Part shown: one piece after another, positions 35,421 to 44,643 of the stretch
Layout: each line of letters begins with the position of its first letter
How positions within the stretch are numbered: the stretch's first letter is position 1
Assembly (NCBI RefSeq): GCF_004103735.1
Contig: NZ_CP035281.1
Coordinates: 1,054,001-1,118,000 of the forward strand
Reading direction: 5' to 3'
DNA from: Aminipila luticellarii
Lineage (GTDB): Bacteria > Bacillota > Clostridia > Peptostreptococcales > Anaerovoracaceae
Length of the DNA: 64,000 nt
Position numbers and translations under genes: made by a program
The notes under the pieces: generated by a model
Databases searched by the model: none
Told to the model about the DNA's origin: nothing
The model's input: the letters and a program-made list of their open reading frames with translations, nothing else

Positions 35421-35482
35421 CTGCTCATTAAATCAAGTCTATTTGTAAAATTATACCAAAGAATCAAGAAGGAGAAATATTT

Positions 35483-36448
35483 ATGACGTTAATGCCATTT
35501 ATTTGCTTGGCAGCAGGACTACTGGTCAGCATCAGGCCGCTGCCTGAAAAAGTATTGAAGGGGGTGGATTGGATCATCAATATTGCACTAATCGTATTGA
35601 TGATTACAATCGGCATGAATATAGGAATCAACGATTCCGTCATGCTGAATCTGCCCGTTATCGGATTAAATTGTGTCGTGATATCTTTAAGTGCCATTAT
35701 AGGCAGTGTTTTACTGGTAGTACTGGTAGAAAAAACACTGCTGCCCCTTTCCGCCTTGCAGGAAAAGCTGCACGAAGAAAAGATGGATGTAAGTCAGGAA
35801 ATGGATATAAGTCAGGAGGAAGAAAAGAAAACCTCTCCGTTGGTTTGGATCATGCCCGTGGGCATCATAGCCGGTGCTGTTATAGGATATGCTTTTTTAC
35901 CGCAAAGCTTTTCAACCTATCTGAACTATAGCTTGTACGGCTCCCTGATCTGTCTTTACACCGGAGTAGGAATCAGCCTTGGAACAAACAGAAAAGTCTT
36001 TGAATATATAAAAGTTCTTGGATTTAAGGTGATTTACATAGCCGTGGCCATATTTGCAGGAAGCTTAACAGGCGGAATGCTGGCAGGCATTCTGTTGGGA
36101 TTGCCGCTGCATGTCAGCATGATTTCCGCAGGCGGAATGAGTTATTACAGCATAACAGGAGCCTATATGACGCAGGTCTATGGGATAGAGACAGGAACCT
36201 ATGGATTTATGGTCAATGTAATGCGGGAATTTTTTACGGTGATATTTCTTCCGCTTTTGATTAAGATAAGCAAGGGAAGTCCCATTGCGGGGGGAGCTGC
36301 GGGAAATATGGATACCATGCTGGTGCCGGTAACCAAATTTGTAGGACCGGAGCTGGGGCTGGTGGCCTTGATAACCGGTGTCATACTGACTTTTTTCGTT
36401 CCTTTTGAACTGCCCATTTTATCGAGTCTATTGAATTTGTTCGTATGA
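35483..36448 (+). CDS. LysO family (DUF340) membrane transporter
   Basis: 321 residues with about eight membrane segments. MTLMPFICLAAGLLVSIRPL and AGGMSYYSITGAYMTQVYG are typical of LysO/YbjE, the lysine exporter family. A hydrophilic loop (LHEEKMDVSQEMDISQEEEKK) splits the two halves. AAGGAG precedes the ATG. Export of lysine or a related amino acid is inferred from the family. LysR regulation from the divergent gene is likely. Confidence 0.88.
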   Translation: MTLMPFICLAAGLLVSIRPLPEKVLKGVDWIINIALIVLMITIGMNIGINDSVMLNLPVIGLNCVVISLSAIIGSVLLVVLVEKTLLPLSALQEKLHEEKMDVSQEMDISQEEEKKTSPLVWIMPVGIIAGAVIGYAFLPQSFSTYLNYSLYGSLICLYTGVGISLGTNRKVFEYIKVLGFKVIYIAVAIFAGSLTGGMLAGILLGLPLHVSMISAGGMSYYSITGAYMTQVYGIETGTYGFMVNVMREFFTVIFLPLLIKISKGSPIAGGAAGNMDTMLVPVTKFVGPELGLVALITGVILTFFVPFELPILSSLLNLFV

Positions 36449-36466
36449 TACTATAGCTTTTAACGT

Positions 36467-36490
36467 AAAGCAGGCGTATGCCTGCTTTTT
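36467..36490 (+). terminator. rho-independent terminator
   Basis: AAAGCAGGC (36467-36475), loop GTAT, GCCTGCTTT, then more T residues. Confidence 0.9.
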
Positions 36491-36595
36491 GTCGTATATA
36501 TTACATTTTGGAAAATGTGTTGATAATCCCCATTTATAATTATAAAATGAAAAGAGTACGTAGGGACGAAAGTGCATGTTATGCGGGGGAATTTT

Positions 36596-38179
36596 ATGAA
36601 TAAGAGAGTATGGGGGATTTTTTTGCTATTAGCTATGCTTGTCCTGCTCGGTGCCTGTGGCAGTGGTGATAAGCAAGAAAACGAAAGAAGCGGGACCGAA
36701 AAGGCTCTTGCTGCTCAGGCCGATAAGCTGATAAAAGAAAAACTAATAGCTTCCTATGAGGAAATGGGAATTGATATTAAAAAATATGAAGTTTCCAGTT
36801 TGAAATTGGCGGAGCAGGTACCATATAGTCAGGGGGGAAGCTTTGACTATTATAAAATTGCTGTTAGATTGGAACCTGAAAATTCAGAACAGATAAAACA
36901 AGTGGAAAAAAGAGATCAGATAAAAATTACTTGTGATGAAGCCGGATGGATTATAAAAAATTCAGGAATCGGTAATTTATATATTTCTGCTTATAATGAT
37001 GGGAAAGAACTGTATGAATTCCTATGGATCAGAGAAGGGGATCTGCCGAAAGATGAGAAAGGAAAGCCAGACTTCAAAGCTTTTACAGAATATCGCTATG
37101 AACAGCTTTCTGCTGAAAAGGTGGTAGATGAATATACTTTAAAATGGGATGATATTAAAATCAGCATCGGACAAAATGATAAAGGCCGTCTGCCGCTGAC
37201 GAAGGCGAAAATAACCAAGGAAGATCCGGGAGATCTGATGCGCAGTTTTACAAGGTATCGGGAAATTTGGAAGACAAAGGAGATTTGTGCGGAAACGTAT
37301 TGTTATTTTGAAAGACATTATGAACCTGTTCTCAGAATGGCAACGACAAGTCCGAAGGTGAAAACGAACAGAGGCATAGGGGTAGGAAACACAGCGGAAC
37401 AATTATTTGATGCGTATGGTGCGGATCAGTTGGTTTTCTCCAGTAAATCTTTCGGAGGGCAGATGTTCAGCAGTTTTGCGGAAGAACAAGGCCTGCTCCA
37501 AGAAAATGAAGAGTGGACCTGCTATGGATTCACCGGAAAGGACGACACGATAGACTACATTGCATTTTATATGCGTGAGGGAAAGGTATGTGCTGTAGAA
37601 ATGGGAACAGGATTTGACTATAAGCCTTTCCAAAAGACGGAAATGTCCTATCCCTTAGAGGTGGAACCCTATATAAACGATCATATGGATGAACCCGGTG
37701 TGATGAAATATGATGTAGTAATACCAAGAGTCAAGGATTCGGTTCAGGGGAGTGAAAGCTTGAATGCTTTGATCCAACTGGATTTTCAGGATATAATAGA
37801 CTGTGTGCAGAACGGCCGGAACGAACCCTTTACTGAGAGCGGAATGACCTATCCATGGATTCGTATCAACTATAGTATCAGTACTTTGGAAAAGGTTGCG
37901 GTACTGAATATTTTTACCACATACTCTTCTGCTTTAGGAACAGAAAGTAAAAAAATGGTTCATTCTTATTACTATGATACCACTTGCGGTGCAAGGATGT
38001 CAGAAGAGGCTGCTTTGTACCGGATGGGGTATCCGAAAGAGACGATTGAGCAGTATTTTGTATTTCAATATCCGGAGGCTGTTCATAAACTGAACAACGG
38101 AGCAGGCCTGATCAATCAGATTATTTTTTATTTTGATCAAACGGGGGAACCCAAATTTATTATGAATGAGAGGTTATAG
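36596..38179 (+). CDS. lipoprotein with RsiV/DUF3298-like C-terminus
   Basis: 527 residues from the ATG at 36596 (GGGGG upstream), giving a lipoprotein signal peptide with lipobox LGAC near residue 20. The central part is not recognised. The region from about residue 370 (VVIPRVKDSVQGSESLNALIQ through YYYDTTCGARMSEEAALY) resembles the DUF3298/RsiV-type extracellular domain found in anti-sigma factors and in PdaC-like deacetylases. It should face outward. It is followed five bases later by a GH18 gene, so the two form a surface-protein operon. Confidence 0.8.
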   Translation: MNKRVWGIFLLLAMLVLLGACGSGDKQENERSGTEKALAAQADKLIKEKLIASYEEMGIDIKKYEVSSLKLAEQVPYSQGGSFDYYKIAVRLEPENSEQIKQVEKRDQIKITCDEAGWIIKNSGIGNLYISAYNDGKELYEFLWIREGDLPKDEKGKPDFKAFTEYRYEQLSAEKVVDEYTLKWDDIKISIGQNDKGRLPLTKAKITKEDPGDLMRSFTRYREIWKTKEICAETYCYFERHYEPVLRMATTSPKVKTNRGIGVGNTAEQLFDAYGADQLVFSSKSFGGQMFSSFAEEQGLLQENEEWTCYGFTGKDDTIDYIAFYMREGKVCAVEMGTGFDYKPFQKTEMSYPLEVEPYINDHMDEPGVMKYDVVIPRVKDSVQGSESLNALIQLDFQDIIDCVQNGRNEPFTESGMTYPWIRINYSISTLEKVAVLNIFTTYSSALGTESKKMVHSYYYDTTCGARMSEEAALYRMGYPKETIEQYFVFQYPEAVHKLNNGAGLINQIIFYFDQTGEPKFIMNERL

Positions 38180-38184
38180 GGGAG

Positions 38185-39624
38185 ATGGTTATTTCTTTAA
38201 AAAACAAAATAGTAGCATTGGTTCTAGCAGTAATATTGTCTTTCAGCGTTCCGGTTCTGGGATTTGCCGGAGAAAAAGAGACGGGCAGAGATTTTAAAAT
38301 AATTGGTTATTATTCGGGAGACCTGTTCAATGAGCCGGTGGAAAAGCTGCAAACAGACAAGCTGACGCATATCATGTATGCCTTTCTTATACCAAATGAA
38401 GACGGAACAGTGAAGCCGCTGAACAAACCGGCTCAGCTTGCGGAAGTGGTATCAAAAGCACATGGAGACGGTTGTAAAGTATATATTGCCTTGGGCGGAT
38501 GGTCCTATGAAGGGGTGCCGCTGGCGGCTACTTTTGAAAAGGTGGCTGCGGATAATACACTGCGGTCAAAACTGACAGACAGTGTTGTTCAATTTACGCT
38601 GGACAATAATCTGGACGGTGTGGAAATAGATTGGGAACATCCCAATGCCGGCACCATCGGAAGCTATGAAAAGCTGGTAGTAGAATTATCAAAAGCATTA
38701 AAAGCTAAGGGAAAAAGTCTGACCGCAGCAGTCAATGGAGCCTGGTCTACTACGGCAGGCCCAGAAGTATCGAAGCTGATGACGGATACCTGTTTAAACG
38801 CTTTTGAATTCATTAATGTTATGGGATATGATATGAACAATGAGGAGCACAGCCCATTGTGGTTTGGAAATACTTCGATCAATTACTGGCTCAACAGAGG
38901 TGTCCCGGCAGATCATATCGTGTTGGGAATGCCTCTTTATGCAAGGCCCAGCTGGATGCAGTACAGAAGTTTGGTTGAGCAGGACGAGGCAAATGCGTAT
39001 AAAGATTATGCGGCTACGAGTCCGAATGTCTCTTATTACAATGGGCTTTCGACCTTACGGGAAAAAACCTCTATTGCATTGAAAAAGGCAGGGGGCGTCA
39101 TGTTTTTTGATGTGAATGAAGATGTGGATTGGCGGGATGCTAAACTGGGAAAATACAGTGCAGTCTCTGAAGTCTATAGAACCGTAAAAAGTGCTCAGGG
39201 CTTTAGCAGGGCAGAAATGCAGAATTATGTGACCGTGGTCTTGGATAATCAGGTCATGGATTTCAGCAAAGCTGTGGGACTGGGGACGCCGTTTTTAGAC
39301 GAAAACCATAGAACAATGGTCCCTATGAGAAAGCTGCTGGAAACTATAGGCGCCGAAATAATCTGGGATAATGCGGCACGATCGGTAACCGCAGTCAAAA
39401 CCTTTCCTGCTACGAATGAGTATCCGGCAGGAAAAAATGTGACAGTAAAGGCTGCAATCGGTGACAATTTTATAACTGTTAACGGCAATCGTGTCAATCT
39501 GGACACAGAGACTGTGATCAAGGATGGCAGGACGTATTTGCCGGCAAGAGCGGTACTGGAAGCCTTCGGTTACAGTTTGTCGTGGAAGGATGCAAGCAGT
39601 ACGGTTTATATAGAATCTAAATAA
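38185..39624 (+). CDS. secreted GH18 glycosidase (chitinase-like) with C-terminal stalk domain
   Basis: 479 residues. A signal peptide ends at about LGFAG. GH18 motifs follow: IALGGWSYEG and LDGVEIDWEHPN, the catalytic DxxDxDxE-type box, near residue 145. A second conserved strand is FINVMGYDMNN. The C-terminal 120 residues form a copper amine oxidase N-terminal-like stalk domain (MVPMRKLLETIGAEIIWD and YLPARAVLEAFGYSLSW), which may bind the cell wall. It likely cleaves N-acetylglucosamine-containing glycans outside the cell. The ATG directly abuts GGGGAG; AGAGG further upstream may be the ribosome binding site. Confidence 0.9.
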   Translation: MVISLKNKIVALVLAVILSFSVPVLGFAGEKETGRDFKIIGYYSGDLFNEPVEKLQTDKLTHIMYAFLIPNEDGTVKPLNKPAQLAEVVSKAHGDGCKVYIALGGWSYEGVPLAATFEKVAADNTLRSKLTDSVVQFTLDNNLDGVEIDWEHPNAGTIGSYEKLVVELSKALKAKGKSLTAAVNGAWSTTAGPEVSKLMTDTCLNAFEFINVMGYDMNNEEHSPLWFGNTSINYWLNRGVPADHIVLGMPLYARPSWMQYRSLVEQDEANAYKDYAATSPNVSYYNGLSTLREKTSIALKKAGGVMFFDVNEDVDWRDAKLGKYSAVSEVYRTVKSAQGFSRAEMQNYVTVVLDNQVMDFSKAVGLGTPFLDENHRTMVPMRKLLETIGAEIIWDNAARSVTAVKTFPATNEYPAGKNVTVKAAIGDNFITVNGNRVNLDTETVIKDGRTYLPARAVLEAFGYSLSWKDASSTVYIESK

Positions 39625-39639
39625 TGGGAAAGGGATTGG

Positions 39640-41502
39640 ATGATGAAATTTGAAGCGATTGCTATCCGAAACTTTAAATCGGTCAGGGAACTGCATATTG
39701 AGAAAATGGAAAATGCCAGTATTCTGATCGGCAAGAACAGTACCGGAAAAACTGTGATTTTGGATGCTATTTTGGCTGTCTGTCAGATGTATGAAATCCG
39801 TTTGCAGCATTTTAATAAACAGGAAAATAATATCGAGATTGATGTGAAGCTTTCCATTGAAGAAGAAGATCTGCATTTGCTTCATAAGCGGGGGAAGGTA
39901 AACCAATACAAGAGATGGGAACTTTGGCTGGCAGATTTTAATAATAAATTTCCATCCTTTAAGGATGGTTGCCTGACCTTTTCTTTTATTGCGAATAAAC
40001 AGGGAACCTATAGGTATTTTGATGGGTTTAGGAAGGATAATAAATATATACCGCAAATTTTGCCTAAATTATACTATATTGATCATACCAGAAAGCTTGA
40101 AGAAATTCAGGCGGACATTTTAATGACCCGAAGTCATGAAGCAGCCTTAAGCGAGCTGCGGGCCAATAAGTGTATTTTTGACAGTACAAAAAATTGCAAT
40201 GAGTGTTTTCAGTGCATTGGAATTATTGAAAAAAAGCAGCCGGCTCAGTTGAGCGTATTTGAAACCGAGAAGCTTTTAGAGTATAAACTGATGAATCTGA
40301 ATGTAGATAATTTTATGGAACGGTTAAATTACTATTTTCATAAAAACAGCGGGCTGCCGTATTCACTGTTTTATCAATTTAACTTTGATGTAGATACTCT
40401 GTTTAAAATGAATGTCATGATGTATCAGAAGCAGAGCGATGAAATCGAGTGGGTTCAGAATATGAGCGAAGGCATGAAAAGCATTTATATCTTTTCATTG
40501 CTTCAAGCTTATTTGGAAACGGAAGAAAAGCTGCCCTGCATTATATTAATAGAGGATCCGGAAATGTTTTTGCATCCGCAGCTGCAAAAAGTGGCCAGTG
40601 AAATTTTATATAAGCTGTCTCTTAAAAATCAAGTTATTTTTTCTACCTATTCGCCTAATATGATTTTTAATTTTAATACGCGTCAAATAAAGCAGGTGAA
40701 GCTGGATAAAGAGGGATATACCGTTTTACGGGAGCAAAATGATATAAGCAGAATACTGGATGATCTGGGCTATAGCGCAAATGACCTGATGAATGTAAGC
40801 TTTGTATTTATAGTAGAAGGAAAACAGGATAGGAATCGGCTGCCCTTGCTGCTCAATAAGTATTATTCGGAGGTTTATGACGAGGCCGGAAGGCTGCACA
40901 GGATTTCTATTATTACAACGAACAGCTGCACGAATATCAAGACCTATGCAAATCTAAAGTATATCAATCAGTTGTATTTGAAGGATCAGTTTATCATGAT
41001 ACGAGACGGAGACGGCAAAGATAAAAAAGAACTTCAGGAGCAGCTTTGCAACTATTATAAATTGAGGGGAGCAGAAGAAACCGGAAATTTGCCTAAGGTT
41101 TTACCAAGAAATGTACTGGTGCTAAAATATTATTCTTTTGAAAATTATTTTTTGGATCCGGCTGTGATGACTCAGATCGGAGTTCTGTCCAATGAAGAGG
41201 AGTTCTATGATATTCTCTTTGAAAAGTATCAGGAATATTTGTATCGGCTCACAAGCTTTAAAAATCTGTATGAAAAGACCGGTTTGGTCATTAAAAGCAA
41301 GCAGGATATAAAGGAGCATATGGAATTCATAAAGATTTACGGAAGAGGTCATAATCTATTTGATATTTTTTATGGCAGATATAAAGAGGAAAAGGAAAAT
41401 GAGATTTTAAAGAAATATATTGACGCCGCACCGAGAGAAAATTTTCAGGACATCTTGGATGCTATCGACCGCTTTATATATTTCAGCAATAGAAAGTTAT
41501 AA
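39640..41502 (+). CDS. AAA ATPase-TOPRIM protein (OLD-like nuclease)
   Basis: 620 residues. The N-terminal SMC-like ATPase half has Walker A LIGKNSTGKT near residue 32 and Walker B CIILIEDPEMFLHPQ near 305, followed by VIFSTYSPNMI. A cysteine cluster, CIFDSTKNCNECFQC, near 180-194 may bind zinc. The C-terminal half begins FVFIVEGKQDRN with the TOPRIM glutamate and continues with MIRDGDGKDK (DxD). This is the OLD nuclease architecture. OLD proteins cleave DNA, and some defend against phage; a role here is unproven. Its stop overlaps the cca reading frame by one base. Confidence 0.85.
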   Translation: MMKFEAIAIRNFKSVRELHIEKMENASILIGKNSTGKTVILDAILAVCQMYEIRLQHFNKQENNIEIDVKLSIEEEDLHLLHKRGKVNQYKRWELWLADFNNKFPSFKDGCLTFSFIANKQGTYRYFDGFRKDNKYIPQILPKLYYIDHTRKLEEIQADILMTRSHEAALSELRANKCIFDSTKNCNECFQCIGIIEKKQPAQLSVFETEKLLEYKLMNLNVDNFMERLNYYFHKNSGLPYSLFYQFNFDVDTLFKMNVMMYQKQSDEIEWVQNMSEGMKSIYIFSLLQAYLETEEKLPCIILIEDPEMFLHPQLQKVASEILYKLSLKNQVIFSTYSPNMIFNFNTRQIKQVKLDKEGYTVLREQNDISRILDDLGYSANDLMNVSFVFIVEGKQDRNRLPLLLNKYYSEVYDEAGRLHRISIITTNSCTNIKTYANLKYINQLYLKDQFIMIRDGDGKDKKELQEQLCNYYKLRGAEETGNLPKVLPRNVLVLKYYSFENYFLDPAVMTQIGVLSNEEEFYDILFEKYQEYLYRLTSFKNLYEKTGLVIKSKQDIKEHMEFIKIYGRGHNLFDIFYGRYKEEKENEILKKYIDAAPRENFQDILDAIDRFIYFSNRKL

Positions 41503-41525
41503 TGAAAACGATTTGGGGAGGAAAT

Positions 41526-42857
41526 GTGATTATTAATATACCAGTTGATGTGGAAAAAATAATAAGCAGATTAGAAAAAAACGGATTTGAAGCGTATGCC
41601 GTAGGGGGATGTGTTCGCGACAGCCTGATGGGAAAGGTTCCAAGTGACTGGGATATATGCACATCTGCACGTCCGGAGCAAGTCAGAGCCTGCTTTGAAG
41701 GATATCCGATCCTTGAAATCGGAATGAAGCATGGAACCGTAATCCTTCGGATGAATGATCAGTCCTATGAAGTGACCACGTACCGGAAAGACGGAGAATA
41801 TCTGGATAGCAGACGGCCTGAATCGGTGCAGTTCGTGACTTCCCTGCAAGAGGATTTGGCACGAAGAGATTTTACGATAAATGCCATGGCATATAATTCG
41901 GCTGTGGGATTGATCGATTGTTATCACGGCTGCGAGGATTTGAGAAACGGTATCATTCGGTGTGTGGGAAATGCGGACAAAAGGCTGGCAGAGGATGCAC
42001 TGCGTATCATTCGGGCACTTCGATTTGCTTCGGTTTTGGATTTTTCGATTGAAACAGAGACGGCTAAAGGCCTCAATAAAAATAAAAAGCTTCTGAACCA
42101 TATTTCCAAGGAAAGGATTCATGAGGAATTATGTAAGCTTCTCTGCGGCCGGAGCATAAAAGAGGTGCTTCAAACGTACAGCGATATTATGGCGGTGATC
42201 ATACCGGAGCTTATTCCCATGATTGGATTTGAACAAAACAATCCACACCACCGTTATGATGTGTGGCAGCATACGTTGACTGCGTTAGAGCATTGCGAGG
42301 AAGATCTGATTACGAGAACCGCAGTACTTTTGCACGATGTAGGCAAGCCCGGATGCTATACAGACGGAAAGGACGGAGTCGGACATTTCTACGGCCACGG
42401 CGAATTTGGAGCCAGAATGGCGGAAGAGATCTTAAAGGATCTCAAATTTGATAACCGGACTGTAAGCGCGGTGTGCCAGCTGATAAAATATCATGATGCA
42501 GATATCCATGAAAGCAATGAATTTATAAAAAAATGGCTGCATAAAATAGGTGAGGTGCAGCTTAAAAGACTGTTGCAGGTAAAATATGCAGATGTTATGG
42601 GGCAGTCCGATTATCTCCGAGAGCATAAGCTGAAAAAGCTGGAGGCGTTGAACCGTATTATGAATCAAGTTCTGGAGGAGAAGCAGTGCTTTAGCCTGAA
42701 AGAATTGAAGATCAGCGGAAAAGATCTGATTAAATTGGGTGTTGATGACGGAAGAAAAATCGGACAGATTTTAGAAAGCCTTTTAGATCAGGTGATGGAA
42801 GATCGGATCGAAAATAAAAGAGATATTTTGCTGAGTGCGGCAAAAAATATGCGGTAA
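41526..42857 (+). CDS. cca: CCA tRNA nucleotidyltransferase with HD domain
   Basis: 443 residues from GTG 41526, where GGGGAGG lies four bases upstream and the protein begins at the usual IINIPVDVEKI; an ATG at 41502 is in frame, overlaps the previous stop and is a possible coupled start. Class II nucleotidyltransferase motifs are AVGGCVRDS, SDWDICTSA and RRDFTINAMAY. The HD domain lies at HHRYDVWQHTLTALE and AVLLHDVGKPG. It adds or repairs the 3' CCA end of tRNAs. A 33-bp repeat region follows. Confidence 0.93.
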   Translation: MIINIPVDVEKIISRLEKNGFEAYAVGGCVRDSLMGKVPSDWDICTSARPEQVRACFEGYPILEIGMKHGTVILRMNDQSYEVTTYRKDGEYLDSRRPESVQFVTSLQEDLARRDFTINAMAYNSAVGLIDCYHGCEDLRNGIIRCVGNADKRLAEDALRIIRALRFASVLDFSIETETAKGLNKNKKLLNHISKERIHEELCKLLCGRSIKEVLQTYSDIMAVIIPELIPMIGFEQNNPHHRYDVWQHTLTALEHCEEDLITRTAVLLHDVGKPGCYTDGKDGVGHFYGHGEFGARMAEEILKDLKFDNRTVSAVCQLIKYHDADIHESNEFIKKWLHKIGEVQLKRLLQVKYADVMGQSDYLREHKLKKLEALNRIMNQVLEEKQCFSLKELKISGKDLIKLGVDDGRKIGQILESLLDQVMEDRIENKRDILLSAAKNMR

Positions 42858-42867
42858 CTGTATGTAA

Positions 42868-42966
42868 ACATCGAATAAAGACAGAATAGATTTATATAGA
42901 TATCGAATTATGACTGGAAAAATTTTATATAAATATTGAATTATGACTGGAAAAACTATGTAAAGA
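42868..42966 (+). repeat. three degenerate 33-bp tandem repeats
   Basis: Units at 42868-42900 (diverged), 42901-42933 and 42934-42966. The core shared by the last two is GAATTATGACTGGAAAAA. The array lies between cca and a secreted-protein gene. No function is recognised. Confidence 0.8.
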
Positions 42967-43038
42967 TAGTGCATAATAGAAGGAAGAGGATTATAAGATT
43001 ATAAATTCTGTTATAGCATAAACAATGGGGAGGATGTT

Positions 43039-44535
43039 ATGAAAAGATTTTTTGCTATTTTACTTGTTATATCACTTATATTGGCCAGCAGCGGCATATC
43101 CTTTGCGGCAAGCTCTGCGGATAAATCATTGGACAAGCTTTCGGTAAGCAAGAGTAAGAGCACCAGCTCAAGTAAGACTTATGATTTATTTCCGAAGTTC
43201 GATCCGAAAGTCGCAGATTATAATGTCTTTCTGCCGGACGATACAAACAGTGCATATATTTATATGAAACCGGATGACAAAGATTATAAGGTCTATTGCG
43301 ATGGAGAAGAAGTGGATGATGACGATGACTATTATGCCTCTATTAAGAAGATTAAGGACGGCGACGAAATAGAAATTGTGGTAAAAGACGAAGATGATAA
43401 AAAGCTGGATACCTATACGATTACCTTCTTCTGCGGCGATGAAGATGATGACGATGAAGCCGCGTTGGATTCCTTATCTGTAAAGACGAAAGAAGGCAAG
43501 GATTCCTACTCTAAAGTTTCCTTAAATAAGGATTTTGACGAGGATGTAAAGGATTACAAGGCTACCGTGAAAGAAAATGATTATGATACGATCCGAATTT
43601 ATGCCGAAGCGAAGGATTCAGGAGCCCACGTGCTTATAAACGGCGAACTGATGGACGATGATTATTTGGATTGCAAGGTGTCAACGGGTAAAAATGAATT
43701 TGATATCGATGTGATAGCGGAAAACTGTGATGACACTAAAAAATATACCCTTACCGTAACTTATGACAGCAGCGATACGGAAGACGATGAAAAAACGGAA
43801 GCAGTTATCTCATCTTTAAGCGTGAAAGACAATGATGGCAATACAGTTTCACTGAGTCCTGCTTTCAATTCGGGGAAGAAAAATTATACGGCTAATGTAG
43901 GAAATACGGTTCAGAGTGTAAATTTTTATACGACAACGGGCACCAATATGAAAATGTATCTGAATAATACGGAACTGAACAATGCTGCCTGGAGTCAAAA
44001 TTATACGTTGAAAGAGGGACCGAACAATTTTGCCATTACAGTATATTTGACGGGTGATTCCTATGACATTAAAACTTATAATGTAAGTATCTATAAACAT
44101 GCTAAAAAGTTAGAGTCCCTAGTCAGTGTCCAGAATTTAAACGTAAATGGAACGCCTAAGCAGTTGAACGCTTATAACATCAGCGGAAGCAATTTTGTAA
44201 AGCTGAGAGATATAGCAAGTATACTATCCGGAACGAACAAACAATTTTCAGTAGGTTATAATGAAGCGACAAATGCAATCGCTCTGTTATCGGGAGGATA
44301 TTATACAGCTAATGGGCAGGAAAACCAGTCATTAAAGGCATCGAAGGATATCATGATATCCATACAGTCGCTTACGCTGGATAATCAGTCCACCGTAATG
44401 GCTGCTTACAATATAGACGGTAATAATTATGTAATGCTCAGAGACGTGGCCTTATTGCTGAATTTCGGGCTTACCTATAACTCCGCTACCGATACGATTC
44501 AAATAACCACCAGTAACAGCTACAGCGTAAATTAA
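43039..44535 (+). CDS. secreted cadherin-like beta-sandwich and stalk-domain protein
   Basis: 498 residues. A signal peptide ends near SFAAS. The next 350 residues contain three repeats of the cadherin-like beta-sandwich type, each opening with a LDxLSVK element (LDKLSVSKSKS, LDSLSVKTKEGKD, ISSLSVKDNDGN). They are separated by Asp-rich stretches (EVDDDDDYY, CGDEDDDDE) that may bind calcium. A C-terminal stalk domain (YNISGSNFVKLRDIASILSG; YNIDGNNYVMLRDVALLL) probably attaches to a surface polymer. AGGATG precedes the ATG. A bidirectional terminator follows. Confidence 0.87.
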   Translation: MKRFFAILLVISLILASSGISFAASSADKSLDKLSVSKSKSTSSSKTYDLFPKFDPKVADYNVFLPDDTNSAYIYMKPDDKDYKVYCDGEEVDDDDDYYASIKKIKDGDEIEIVVKDEDDKKLDTYTITFFCGDEDDDDEAALDSLSVKTKEGKDSYSKVSLNKDFDEDVKDYKATVKENDYDTIRIYAEAKDSGAHVLINGELMDDDYLDCKVSTGKNEFDIDVIAENCDDTKKYTLTVTYDSSDTEDDEKTEAVISSLSVKDNDGNTVSLSPAFNSGKKNYTANVGNTVQSVNFYTTTGTNMKMYLNNTELNNAAWSQNYTLKEGPNNFAITVYLTGDSYDIKTYNVSIYKHAKKLESLVSVQNLNVNGTPKQLNAYNISGSNFVKLRDIASILSGTNKQFSVGYNEATNAIALLSGGYYTANGQENQSLKASKDIMISIQSLTLDNQSTVMAAYNIDGNNYVMLRDVALLLNFGLTYNSATDTIQITTSNSYSVN

Positions 44536-44580
44536 TACCTATTCACAAACTCTACAAGATAAATACAAATTATGAACAAA

Positions 44581-44625
44581 AAAACAGCAGGGAACATTTT
44601 ATCAATGTTCCCTGCTGTTTTCTTA
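44581..44625. terminator. strong bidirectional terminator
   Basis: A perfect 18-bp stem (44581-44598 with 44604-44621) with A and T runs on its two sides, between the cadherin-like gene (plus) and the rluA-family gene (minus). Confidence 0.95.
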
Positions 44626-44643
44626 AAGCTTTGCCGCATTTTA

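Noticed and set aside
42783-42974. Hydrophobic minus-strand ORF over the 33-bp repeats
   Set aside because: It overlaps the end of cca and has no convincing ribosome binding site; its periodicity follows from the 33-bp unit.
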